From Ignavibacteria bacterium (lineage in GTDB: Bacteria; Bacteroidota; Ignavibacteria; Tepidaquicellales; Tepidaquicellaceae): a DNA stretch of 64,000 nt. The stretch is from assembly GCA_016704345.1 (NCBI GenBank), contig JADJAH010000017.1:149845-213844 (forward strand), given 5' to 3'. The position numbers and the translations under genes were made by a program. Positions 53,701-62,294 of this stretch are shown one piece after another; the first letter of the stretch is position 1; each line of letters opens with the position of its first letter. The notes under the pieces are model-generated. The model worked only from the letters and a program-made list of their open reading frames with translations. It was not told the origin of the DNA and made no database searches.

Positions 53701-55615
53701 GGGAGCCGGTGATGAAAGCGTTTCTGATTCCGCATATACAATTTATACGGCAAGACGTGAACAATTCGGATTGCAGAATCTAGTAAACGTCAGAGCAACT
53801 GAGAACGGCTTTGAGCTCGGAAGCTTTACCGGAAACCTCTATGCAAAATCTTACGGCAGCAATGGACCGGAAGCGTCTTACTTCACTATCAACAACATAA
53901 ATTATTACAGTGACGGCGGTTCAAACGTAGGACTGAACATTGCAAAGATCAAGAAGCTTACGGGGCAGGTTCCGGAGATCAGACATTTCAGAATGAACAC
54001 CGCTGCTTCCTCGGATTCTGTACTGGCTTTTCTTAACACATTCGATACGACACATTACATAATGACTTATATTGCTTCCTATGTTCCCGATTCTGACTCG
54101 ATGAGATCTAATGCAAAGGCAAAGTTCAGAGAGTTTGGAAGCACACAGATAGACTCGGTCAGAAGGTTTGATCAGTTTGACACATGGGTTTTCTTTGGAT
54201 ACTTGGGAGCACAGCCCGGTGATGCATGTGACAGATTTCACAGGTTCACATCAAACTTTGTATGGACACCGCTTGATTGCCAGTTGACTCCGCAATTCTC
54301 ACAGACGCTGGGAACCATCACTCAGACGTTCGGCAATGCAGATGCATGGAGAAATTTTTCGTGGGAGCAAACAGTAACTCCGGGCAACAACATTTCTTTT
54401 GACATATTTGGACTCAGCAGAGACAACAACCAGCCTGTGGCGCTTGCTTCAGGGATCACATCAAATCAGTTTGTTTCAATTGATACCATCGATAGTTATG
54501 CTTATCCGTCTATCAGGCTTGATGCAAGACTTTCCATTGATACACTCAACGGACAAAACTCACCGGTATTCAAATCAACCAGCGTAAGATATGTTCCGCC
54601 TGCAGAAATCGCACCTGACAATTATTCTTTCACTGCAAGCGATACAATGGTACAGGAAGGCGACAGTCTATCTTTCTCTGTGAATTATTATAACATTGGA
54701 TTCAAAGATGTTCAGCAGTATGTCAATAAGTGGTATGTAAAAAATCAGGGAATCGAAACGGTTCTGAGAACAGATACTATTTCAAATGTCCTGATGATTG
54801 ACAGCGGAAGAACATCTTCCGTTTCATTCTCTACATCCGGACTAAGAGACATTAAGATTAAGATTGATACGATGGATCTGTATTTTGAGACTTCTCTTAT
54901 CGGCAATGCCAATGAATTATTTCCATTCAACAATACAGCGATAACAAGCTTCATAGTTGAAGGAGATACTGTAAACCCGCTGATAGAAGTCACTTACGAC
55001 GGCAAGCAAATACTGAACGGAGATTATGTTCAGAAGAACCCGGTAATAAATCTGAAGTTTTTTGACGACAGCCGCATGGTGATCAGTGATACTTCGAATG
55101 TAAAAGTATTCCTTGACAACAGATATGTGCCTTATGTTATTAATGGCATGCCAAATCCCGAACTTGAGATCGAATTTCCTGACAATATGTTTTTGCAGGC
55201 ACTCGTCACTTACAAGCCGAATCTTGCTCCGGGACAAAGAAGATTGCGATTCATTGCTACTGACAATACAGGAAATTTTGCCGATTCAATTGTTAACACG
55301 GTTGTTGTCAACACGGATCTGTCAATAATTGACATGGCAAATTATCCTAATCCGATGAAGACTGAAACGAACTTCATGTTCAATCTTTCCGGTGAGTTTA
55401 ATCCTACTTCCTGCAAAGTGAAAATATTCACAACCGCGGGAAGACTTATTAAAACTATCGATGCCCCAGCGAACGTAGGCTACAACAGCATTTACTGGGA
55501 CGGCAAAGATGATGACGGTGATTTTATTGCCAACGGAACGTATCTGTATAAATTTATCATACAGGGAAATTCACAGATCGAAACATCAATTCAAAAGCTT
55601 GCAGTACTTAGATAA
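50765..55615 (+). CDS. Gingipain-family (C25) peptidase, PorU-like, with type IX secretion style C-terminus
   Basis: A 1616-residue exported protein. Signal peptide at 1-22 (ending ALS/Q). An N-terminal domain (YLKLFVNDDGIYRINKSDF) is like that of PorU sortases. The C25 peptidase domain lies at about 400-770, with His633 in IGHAAAQDWE and Cys663 in LSLTCFTGK forming the dyad. Several Ig-like segments follow, then a FlgD/T9SS-type end (NYPNPMKTETNF, WDGKDDDGDF, GTYLYKFII). PorU cleaves cargo signals and attaches cargo to A-LPS at the cell surface. The protein is longer than P. gingivalis PorU, so 'PorU-like' is safer than PorU. It abuts the Wzm/Wzt exporter with no gap. Confidence 0.82.
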   Translation: MKKKTLVLLILVISFADVALSQNFNWITPNKTYLKLFVNDDGIYRINKSDFTGAGVSTTGLDPRTVKVLYKGNQIPIYFSGEDDGTFDDNDFLDFYGERNYGGPTKHLDANTNANLYTTNEYYNLFSDTSVYWVDWGGSTGLRMSRSTYNAQENFPNNFHLKKLHFETDVFYYLGETRNPNSDFRYFSTERVAGEGWFWKSITADDNTFTQSALINDLVVSTQLCTLKLFAYTVSYTDSVFNEHRLEVKINNTIVDTLFANNLTRIDESITFASSILTNGTDNVITIRYIPIGNTFFYPVVFLDYVSLQYPAELKLTGNNLRASLTLQDTVSRKITVAGVNGASPINIYDIKNNIRIENFSTSGTNLLFTGKSNSKFEVVNQAITKKPFRISSRQVPNLVSANNGADYMIVYHRLFESQVEQLRSHRQSNDSYRSFKAEIQDIYDIFNFGLEDPVAVRNFMSHANSNWSKPAPQFLCLFGRASLDPKKNSSSSQYFVNFVPTYGNPPTDGYFVNYNFGTFTYYHQISVGRIPVYTVAEAQASVDKIIAYDQLSPQVWWKKFLSVTGGGTRQEQQSFQGKSELLINSFIKPPPPSMNVERIYRSDSAGYITYNYKDSIKKEFDRGTLIVNFIGHAAAQDWEIGLEDPNTLNNGPRQPLVLSLTCFTGKTSEPNLRSFGEKFFIIPNKCAIGFVGTTGWSFSGIGDQFNGLMLKTFAQDSTRPIGEMVTYASQQISSDSLSFASRNTINCYNLIGDPATKLKISNTPEFDIRENDYVLSNPFPALRETIALSVYPRNLGTFADSVKLRFNLKKEGVTISRKDTLIRSFSYIDTLTHFFSVDSNGSYAMTVVIDPDRRFQQTFTNNDSITIPLTLRNLSYTPIRPLNNALLKSASFRFTGLNPNIDVATNNVKVILQIDTTRLFNSPVSQTFNTSTFTGISTGFDVNLPVTETNTLYYLRTNALINNDSSGWSEIRNLIYNPGAGDESVSDSAYTIYTARREQFGLQNLVNVRATENGFELGSFTGNLYAKSYGSNGPEASYFTINNINYYSDGGSNVGLNIAKIKKLTGQVPEIRHFRMNTAASSDSVLAFLNTFDTTHYIMTYIASYVPDSDSMRSNAKAKFREFGSTQIDSVRRFDQFDTWVFFGYLGAQPGDACDRFHRFTSNFVWTPLDCQLTPQFSQTLGTITQTFGNADAWRNFSWEQTVTPGNNISFDIFGLSRDNNQPVALASGITSNQFVSIDTIDSYAYPSIRLDARLSIDTLNGQNSPVFKSTSVRYVPPAEIAPDNYSFTASDTMVQEGDSLSFSVNYYNIGFKDVQQYVNKWYVKNQGIETVLRTDTISNVLMIDSGRTSSVSFSTSGLRDIKIKIDTMDLYFETSLIGNANELFPFNNTAITSFIVEGDTVNPLIEVTYDGKQILNGDYVQKNPVINLKFFDDSRMVISDTSNVKVFLDNRYVPYVINGMPNPELEIEFPDNMFLQALVTYKPNLAPGQRRLRFIATDNTGNFADSIVNTVVVNTDLSIIDMANYPNPMKTETNFMFNLSGEFNPTSCKVKIFTTAGRLIKTIDAPANVGYNSIYWDGKDDDGDFIANGTYLYKFIIQGNSQIETSIQKLAVLR

Positions 55616-56023
55616 ATGAAATCTGAAACAGTCGGAAGAATTAGCGATGGCAAGCCTTTGGTAAAACTGAGGATAGAAGCATCGAAGAAATGGCAGATGC
55701 TCGACTTCAAAGAATTGATCTATTACAAAGATCTGCTTTACTTCTTTGTCCTAAGGGATTTTACTGTTCAGTTTAAGCAAACTATTCTCGGTTTATTGTG
55801 GGCTATTATCAATCCCGTTTTTCAAATGGTGATCTTTTCATTCATCTTTGGAAAGCTTGCTGAAATTTCGAGTGACGGAATTCCCTATCCAGTTTTCTCA
55901 TTCTCGGCAATACTTCCGTTCAACTATTTTTCGCAATCACTTTCCGGCGCAAGCGGAAGTTTGGTGGGAAATGCAAGTTTACTTTCTAAGGTCTATTTCC
56001 CTCAGAATACTCATTCCAATTAG
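55616..56023 (+). CDS. wzm: ABC-2 polysaccharide export permease (second Wzm), N-terminal part (frameshifted)
   Basis: 135 codons with the family motif QFKQTILGLLWAIINPVFQM and the first membrane helices. The ATG directly follows the stop of the PorU-like gene. The frame breaks at 56000-56003: after KVYFP it runs QNTHSN and stops, whereas the other frame gives RILIPISPVLSKLVDF. The intact paralogue at 6769 has KVYFPRLVSPLSN at this place, so one extra base in CCCTC is the likely cause. Confidence 0.85.
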   Translation: MKSETVGRISDGKPLVKLRIEASKKWQMLDFKELIYYKDLLYFFVLRDFTVQFKQTILGLLWAIINPVFQMVIFSFIFGKLAEISSDGIPYPVFSFSAILPFNYFSQSLSGASGSLVGNASLLSKVYFPQNTHSN

Positions 56024-56489
56024 TCCTGTACTGTCGAAGCTTGTAGATTTCGCAATCGCATTCGTTATACTCATTGTGATGATGATCTTTTACGGAATTT
56101 CACCTACATGGAACATAGTTTACTTGCCATTGCTCATGATAATGATGATAATGACGGCTCTTGGAGTAGGAATGTGGCTGTCATCTTTAGCAATTCAATA
56201 TCGCGACGTAAGATTTGCAATCGGATTTATTACAACTCTTCTTATGTACACGGCGCCTGTTGTTTTTCCGGCATCATTGATCCTGGAGAAATACGGTTAC
56301 ACAACATACCTTGCATACGGAATTTATCCCATGGTTGGTGTGATCGAGGGATTCAGAGCATCACTTCTGGGATTCAAACCAATGCCGTGGGATCTGATAT
56401 CAATAGGCGCGGTTAGTGCCATACTTCTTTTCTTAACAGGAGTTTTCTATTTCAAAAGGACAGAGAGGGTTTTTGCAGATGTTGCTTAA
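56004..56489 (+). CDS. Second Wzm permease, C-terminal part (second frame)
   Basis: The remaining four or so membrane helices of the permease, from RILIPISP to FKRTERVFADVA, the usual Wzm end. The frame has no own start that would make sense for a half permease. 12 bp separate it from the ATPase gene. Without repair of the frame the exporter would not work. Confidence 0.8.
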   Translation, partial: RILIPISPVLSKLVDFAIAFVILIVMMIFYGISPTWNIVYLPLLMIMMIMTALGVGMWLSSLAIQYRDVRFAIGFITTLLMYTAPVVFPASLILEKYGYTTYLAYGIYPMVGVIEGFRASLLGFKPMPWDLISIGAVSAILLFLTGVFYFKRTERVFADVA

Positions 56490-56501
56490 TTTGAGAATCG
56501 C

Positions 56502-57803
56502 ATGTCAAGTATAGCAATTGAAGTAAACGATGTGAGTAAGGCATTTCTCATAGGGCTTAAAGAGACAAAGCATGAAACTCTTGGAGCAACATTGTTTTCA
56601 TGGCTTAAGTCACCCATGCAGAATTACAATATCCTGAAGCGTCTTAATACTTACAGACATAATGAAGACAGTGAAGATTTATTCTGGGCTCTAAAGAATA
56701 TTTCATTCAGCGTTGAACACGGAGAAACTCTTGGAATCATAGGTGATAACGGCGCGGGCAAAAGCACATTGCTTAAGATCATTTCACGCATCACAAATCC
56801 AACTTACGGATATGTGGATGTAAACGGCCGTGTTGCCAGTCTGCTTGAAGTAGGCACAGGATTCCACAGCGAACTGACAGGCAGAGAGAATGTATATTTA
56901 AACGGCACCATACTTGGTATGTCAAGGAAAGAGATTGACAAGAAGTTTGATGCTATTGTTGATTTCTCTGAGGTTGAGCAATTCATCGATACTCAGGTTA
57001 AAAAATATTCAACGGGAATGAGAGTAAGACTCGCATTCTCAGTTGCGGCTCATCTCGAAACGGAAGTCATGATCATTGATGAAGTACTGGCTGTCGGTGA
57101 TGCACCGTTCAGGAAAAAAAGTTTGAACAAGATGCTTGAAGTTGCAAAGAGCGGAACTGCCGTAATTCTTGTCAGTCATAATCCACTTGCGATTCAACAG
57201 CTTTGTAAGAGAACTTTATTGCTTACTCACGGAAGGATTACAGACTCAGGTCCGACTGACGATGTGATGCAGAAATATTTAGGTGGTGTCACAAACGACA
57301 GGACACATCAGGAATGGGATATTGAAGAAGCTCCCGGTTCAAAAGATGCAAAACTAATTAAAGCTGAAGTCCGTCAGATAGAACCCAATGTTCCTGTGAT
57401 CAGGCCGGGAGACAGTTTTGAATTCGAATTTGTTTTTTACCTTATGCTGGAAGAAGAGACTGACATAAACGTCACTTTCCATTTGAACGACGAATATGAA
57501 AATCTTGTCTTTATTGGAAGTACTGCTCTAACCAATATTCCTTACCGGGCAGGGAAAGGCTATCTTAAGACTATTTGCAGAGTACCGCCTGATCTGCTTA
57601 ACGGAGGCACATATACTGTCACAAAACTGTTTGTACTAAAGGGATATTCCGAAATGATATATGAACATAACGAAGTGCTGAATTTTGAAATAACAAACAA
57701 CAATGCGCACTCGCATGGTAAAGTTGGTAAGATTGATGGAATACTCAAACCGAAACTGAAATGGGAAGTAGTTTCAAATGTTGAAAGTGAAATATTGCTT
57801 TGA
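56502..57803 (+). CDS. wzt: ABC transporter ATP-binding protein, polysaccharide export (second Wzt)
   Basis: A 433-residue ATPase: Walker A GDNGAGKST, signature YSTGM, Walker B VMIIDEVLAVGD. A C-terminal Wzt-like carbohydrate-binding extension starts near residue 255. Both Wzt proteins of the window are complete, and they differ most in this extension, which fits recognition of different glycan ends. ATG start. It forms an exporter unit with the permease upstream. Confidence 0.92.
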   Translation: MSSIAIEVNDVSKAFLIGLKETKHETLGATLFSWLKSPMQNYNILKRLNTYRHNEDSEDLFWALKNISFSVEHGETLGIIGDNGAGKSTLLKIISRITNPTYGYVDVNGRVASLLEVGTGFHSELTGRENVYLNGTILGMSRKEIDKKFDAIVDFSEVEQFIDTQVKKYSTGMRVRLAFSVAAHLETEVMIIDEVLAVGDAPFRKKSLNKMLEVAKSGTAVILVSHNPLAIQQLCKRTLLLTHGRITDSGPTDDVMQKYLGGVTNDRTHQEWDIEEAPGSKDAKLIKAEVRQIEPNVPVIRPGDSFEFEFVFYLMLEEETDINVTFHLNDEYENLVFIGSTALTNIPYRAGKGYLKTICRVPPDLLNGGTYTVTKLFVLKGYSEMIYEHNEVLNFEITNNNAHSHGKVGKIDGILKPKLKWEVVSNVESEILL

Positions 57804-57821
57804 AGATGATTCTTATTTGAG

Positions 57822-58797
57822 ATGACAGCAGCGATAAGCGAAAACAACAATACCGCTCACACAATACCGATCTCGCTTTCCCGGAAAGGATTACCCAAAA
57901 GCAATTCCGGCAAGCACGCCCGACGGCAAACCATGGCCTAAGATTTCTATCGTCACGCCTTCTTTCAATATGGTCAACTACATTGAAGACACAATCCTCT
58001 CGGTCATTAGCCAGGGGTATCCAAATCTTGAATACATAATAATTGACGGGGGAAGCAAGGACGGAACGGTTGATATTATTAAGAAGTATGACAAGTGGAT
58101 CACATATTGGATAAGCGAGCCCGACAAGGGAATGTATGATGCTATTCAAAAGGGATTCGAGAGATCTACAGGCGAAATTATGGCATACATAAATTCCGAT
58201 GACAAGTATCATTACAACGCATTCTTTACGGCAGCAACGATTTTTTCTTCGATGGAGGATGTTGACTGGGTGCTAGGCAGAGCTTCGTTTTATAATGAAG
58301 AAGGAAGTATTGTTGATGTCAAGGATATGAGGAAGTGGTCGAAGCTGAATTATTACCTGGGGGACTTTAAATGGATTCAACAAGAGTCGATCTTCTGGAG
58401 AAGAAATCTCTGGATAAAAGCCGGCTCAAGGATCAACACACGTCTGAAGCTTGCCGGCGACTATGAACTGTGGCTCAGGTTCTTTCGATTTGCAAGATTG
58501 CATACAGTGGAAACAGTCTTCGGAGGATTTCGATTCAGGTCAAAAGATCAGTTGTCTCTCGAGAGACTCGACTCGTATCTCTTTGAAATTGATGAAGTTA
58601 CAGATTTGTCTTCACTGCCGCGCGAGGATCTTTATGCGATGAAGAAAATAAAATTCATGGAGAAGTATCTCCTTAAAATACCGTTGATAAGAAGAATGAG
58701 ATCCATCAGAAGAAATTACGAGAAAGCTTTTGATTACCCACCGAAAATAGTTTATGATTTTATGCAAAAGAAATTCATAAAAGTTCAATCAGGCTGA
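57822..58797 (+). CDS. GT2-family glycosyltransferase, frameshifted near its N-terminus
   Basis: The GT-A domain is intact from IVTPSFNMVNYIEDTI, with IIDGGSKDGT, the SEPDKGMYDAI stretch and the INSDD metal site. The first 18 or so codons (MTAAISENNNTAHTIPIS) are in another frame from an ATG at 57822. An extra T in the TTT run at 57877-57879 would explain this. With one T fewer the sequence reads on as LPGKDYPKAIPASTPDGKPW, the typical leader of this GT2 group. If the shift is real, translation may start at ATG 57970 inside the domain, which would lose the first strand. Confidence 0.75.
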
Positions 58798-58802
58798 TCA
58801 GA

Positions 58803-59891
58803 TTGCCGTCAAACGAAATTATAAATGTAACAAAGACATACCTTCCTCCTTTCGAGGAGTTTTCCGAGCTTATACAGAAATCATGGCAGACAAGATGGGT
58901 AACAAATCAGGGACCGCTTGCAGAAGAACTTGAGCTGAAGCTTAAAGAATATCTCGGAGTGAAGCATCTGCTTCTTGTATCCAACGGAACACTGGCTCTT
59001 CAGCTTGCTATCAAGGCTCTCAGTCTTACGGGCGAGATTATCACCACTCCCTTTTCTTATGTCGCTACTGCCACTTCTATAATGTGGGAGAATTGCAGGC
59101 CAGTCTTCTGCGACATCAAAAAAAACGATTTCTGCATTGATGCTGCTAAAATTGAGAATCTTGTTACGGAAAATACTTCTGCAGTTCTCCCGACTCATGT
59201 TTACGGATTTCCATGCGACACTTCTGCAATCAACGGCATTGCACAGAAGCATGATCTCAAAGTCATATACGATGGCGCTCATGCATTCGGAGTTCGTACC
59301 GATGGCAAGTCACTTCTTGATTGCGGAGATATTTCAGCGGTTAGCTTTCACGCTACAAAACTATTTCATACCATTGAAGGAGGCGCTGTAATTACCGATG
59401 ATGATGATCTTGCCGAAAGACTATTTCTTTACAGGGCATTCGGGCATAAGGATGATGAATACATAAGCATTGGCATCAACGCAAGAAATTCAGAGCTTCA
59501 CGCGGCAGTTGGTCTCTGCAATTTGAAAAGGGTTGATCAATTCATCCTTTCACGGAAAGAACTGAATTCATTGTATCGCGACAATCTCACGCAACAGGAG
59601 ATTCAACTACCTGTGATACCGGAAGATATCAATTATAACTATTCATACTTCCCTGTTCTTTTCAAAAGTGAAGACACATTGTTGAGAGTAAGTGACGAAC
59701 TTTCAAAAAACGGGATAAACACTCGAAGATATTTCTACCCTTCGCTTAATACTCTGGATTATCTTAATCCTTCGCAATGCCCGCTATCAGAGAATCTTGC
59801 GTCAAGAGTTTTGTGTCTTCCAATGTATCAGGAACTGTCATCAGATGATGTAAAAAGAATTTGCAGAATTATCTCTGAAGTGTCTGTGTGA
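58803..59891 (+). CDS. DegT/DnrJ/EryC1 sugar aminotransferase (VioA-like)
   Basis: A 362-residue PLP aminotransferase with Lys186 in SFHATKLFHTIEGG and YDGAHAFG. The SFHATKLFHT form is that of VioA, the dTDP-4-amino-4,6-dideoxyglucose synthase. TTG start five bases after the glycosyltransferase stop. No dTDP-sugar genes (rmlA, rmlB) are in the window, so its substrate would come from elsewhere. A 210 bp gap with no clear signal follows. Confidence 0.86.
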   Translation: MPSNEIINVTKTYLPPFEEFSELIQKSWQTRWVTNQGPLAEELELKLKEYLGVKHLLLVSNGTLALQLAIKALSLTGEIITTPFSYVATATSIMWENCRPVFCDIKKNDFCIDAAKIENLVTENTSAVLPTHVYGFPCDTSAINGIAQKHDLKVIYDGAHAFGVRTDGKSLLDCGDISAVSFHATKLFHTIEGGAVITDDDDLAERLFLYRAFGHKDDEYISIGINARNSELHAAVGLCNLKRVDQFILSRKELNSLYRDNLTQQEIQLPVIPEDINYNYSYFPVLFKSEDTLLRVSDELSKNGINTRRYFYPSLNTLDYLNPSQCPLSENLASRVLCLPMYQELSSDDVKRICRIISEVSV

Positions 59892-60101
59892 TTTTGTTCG
59901 CCGCCATCTCTTACAAATGCATATATGGATTGTAAAGAAAACAATGTAAGGTTAATTTGACATCATCAAATTTCGATGAGTTTATCCGGTTGAAATTATC
60001 AAGAGAGGACTGAGTGCATTAACTGAAGTTATCTTCCAATTGGACATACACATAATTAACAATTAAGACTTACTCCGTAATTCAAATTTATTGAATATTT
60101 T

Positions 60102-60827
60102 TTGAATCCAATTATACAGGAAATCTTTGACAAGAGAACGACCAAATCAGTTGACGGAAAGACGGTCAATGTCTCAGGACAGATCTCATTCCACGAAGGT
60201 GAACTTATTCAGAAATGCATTGAAGAGATAAATGCAGAAGTCAGTGTTGAGGTTGGACTGGCTTTCGGAACTTCTGCAATGTTCATCTGCGAATACTTGA
60301 AGAAGACGCCAAAGACAAGGCACTATGTTATGGATCCGTTTCAGATGTACGATGCAAGTTATGGAGGTATCGGACTTAACAATCTTAAGAAATCGGGCTT
60401 TGGTGACATTGTTGAGTTCATAGATAAGCCTTCACAGCTTGCATTGCCTGAACTTGAGCAGAGAAATGTAAAAGTTGATTTTGCTTTCATTGACGGCTGG
60501 CATACGTTTGATCACACGCTTGTTGATTTTTTCTTTGTTGACAGAATACTCAGGGTTGGCGGAATCATGATACTTGATGACACCGACTGGCCTGCTGTAA
60601 AGAAACTAGTCTCCTTCATAGAAACAAACCGCAGTTACGAGTTCACCGAAGGTACACCTCCGAGAACATTCAAGAAAAAATCTTCCGCTAATAAAGGAAG
60701 TCCTTTCACAGCGTTGAAAAACATATTAAGCAATGGTACTGATACCAACAAGACTTACGGAGCAATGGCATTCAGAAAAGTTTCGGATGACATAAGGAGT
60801 TGGGATCATTATATTGAGTTCCCTTAG
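60102..60827 (+). CDS. Class I SAM-dependent methyltransferase (Methyltransf_24 type)
   Basis: A 241-residue protein with EVGLAFGTSAMF at about 49-60, an acidic VMDPFQMYD strand and DFAFIDGWHTFDHTLVD, then GGIMILDDTDWP. This pattern is that of Methyltransf_24 O-methyltransferases found in glycan clusters. TTG start without a clear ribosome site, after a 210 bp gap. Confidence 0.8.
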   Translation: MNPIIQEIFDKRTTKSVDGKTVNVSGQISFHEGELIQKCIEEINAEVSVEVGLAFGTSAMFICEYLKKTPKTRHYVMDPFQMYDASYGGIGLNNLKKSGFGDIVEFIDKPSQLALPELEQRNVKVDFAFIDGWHTFDHTLVDFFFVDRILRVGGIMILDDTDWPAVKKLVSFIETNRSYEFTEGTPPRTFKKKSSANKGSPFTALKNILSNGTDTNKTYGAMAFRKVSDDIRSWDHYIEFP

Positions 60828-60890
60828 AAGTGATAACTTGCAGTCGCATATTACTTTTGTTCCAGATCAGAACTTTTCTCGACACCTTCG

Positions 60891-62294
60891 ATGAAGGATC
60901 AGATAAGACAAGAGATGGATCAAATTGCTCCTGACAGGAGCAGATTGATCAGGAATAATTCCTACTATTATGAACGGCTACTAAAATTCCTCACGCTAAA
61001 CATTCCCGAAGGCAAAACCATCATCGAGATCGGCTGCGGAAACGGATATCTTTTCAAACATCTCAAACCATCCAGAGCTGTAGGAGTTGACTTCTCGCCC
61101 GTAATGATCAAATGCGCAAGAGAGCAAAATCCTGAGTTTGAATTTTATGTAATGGATGCGGAGGAACTTGAGATAGATGAGAAATTCGATTTCGTTATAA
61201 TCTCTGACACCATAGGATATTTCGAAGATGTTCAGAAGGTACTAGAGAATGTTCAAAAAGTCTGTCATTCCGAGACCCGCATCATCATCACATATATAAA
61301 TTTTCTCTGGCTTCCTGTTTTGTCTTTCGCAGAATTTCTTGGACTCAAGATGAAAGCAAGCAGAAACAACTGGATGAACATTCGTGACATTTCAAATCTT
61401 CTTAGCATTGCCGGATTCGAAGAAATACGCTCGGGAAAGATGACACTCCTCCCGGTAGGAATTCCACTGCTCTCAAACTTAATCAACAATTATCCGGCAA
61501 ATCTTCCGCTGATAAACAATCTCTGCCTGATGTCGTTCATAATCTCAAAACCGATAACAGTCAGAGCGGAAGACAAGACTGTAAGTGTTGTTGTACCGGC
61601 AAGGAATGAGAAGGGCAACATTGAACACATCGTAAGGAGAATTCCAGAAATGGGTAAAGAGACCGAAGTAATATTTGTCGAAGGACATTCTGATGACAAC
61701 ACCATTGAAGAGATTGAAAGAGTTTGCAGCTCTTACACAGGGCCTTTGAAACTCAAGAGTTTTGTACAGGAAGGAAAAGGCAAGGCTGATGCAGTTCGCA
61801 AAGGTTATTCAGAGTCAGCAGGCGAGATACTGATGATACTGGATGCGGACATGACCGTTCCGCCGGAAGATCTGACAAAGTTTTACGATTGCATTATTAA
61901 CGGCAGAGGAGAATTTCTCAACGGTTCCCGCCTCATCTATCCTCTTGAAAAAGATGCAATGAGAACTTTGAATATGATAGGCAACAAATTCTTCTCTGTG
62001 ATGTTCTCATGGATACTGAATCAGGATATCAAGGATACCTTATGCGGAACAAAAGTATTCACAAGATCTGATTACGAAAAGATAAAATCCGCGAAGAGCT
62101 ATCTCGGTGACTTCGATCCTTTCGGCGACTTTGATCTGATTTTCGGCGCGGCAAAGTCAAATCTTAAATTCAGAGAGATACCAATAAGATATAAAGCCCG
62201 GGTTTACGGTGAGACAAATATCTCGCGTTTCAAACACGGATGGATGCTGTTGAAGATGACATTCTATGCAATGAATAAATTTAAGTTCATCTGA
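60891..62294 (+). CDS. Fusion of class I methyltransferase and GT2 (DPM1-like) glycosyltransferase
   Basis: A 467-residue two-domain protein. Residues 1 to about 225 are a methyltransferase with the SAM motif IIEIGCGNGYLF at 44-55. From about 230 a GT-A domain follows (VSVVVPARNEKGNIE) with the metal site DADM at 318-321 and a tail like polyprenyl-phosphate sugar transferases, but without the C-terminal membrane helices of GtrB. One continuous frame. ATG start. It is the first gene of a pair overlapping the next methyltransferase by one base. Confidence 0.87.
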   Translation: MKDQIRQEMDQIAPDRSRLIRNNSYYYERLLKFLTLNIPEGKTIIEIGCGNGYLFKHLKPSRAVGVDFSPVMIKCAREQNPEFEFYVMDAEELEIDEKFDFVIISDTIGYFEDVQKVLENVQKVCHSETRIIITYINFLWLPVLSFAEFLGLKMKASRNNWMNIRDISNLLSIAGFEEIRSGKMTLLPVGIPLLSNLINNYPANLPLINNLCLMSFIISKPITVRAEDKTVSVVVPARNEKGNIEHIVRRIPEMGKETEVIFVEGHSDDNTIEEIERVCSSYTGPLKLKSFVQEGKGKADAVRKGYSESAGEILMILDADMTVPPEDLTKFYDCIINGRGEFLNGSRLIYPLEKDAMRTLNMIGNKFFSVMFSWILNQDIKDTLCGTKVFTRSDYEKIKSAKSYLGDFDPFGDFDLIFGAAKSNLKFREIPIRYKARVYGETNISRFKHGWMLLKMTFYAMNKFKFI

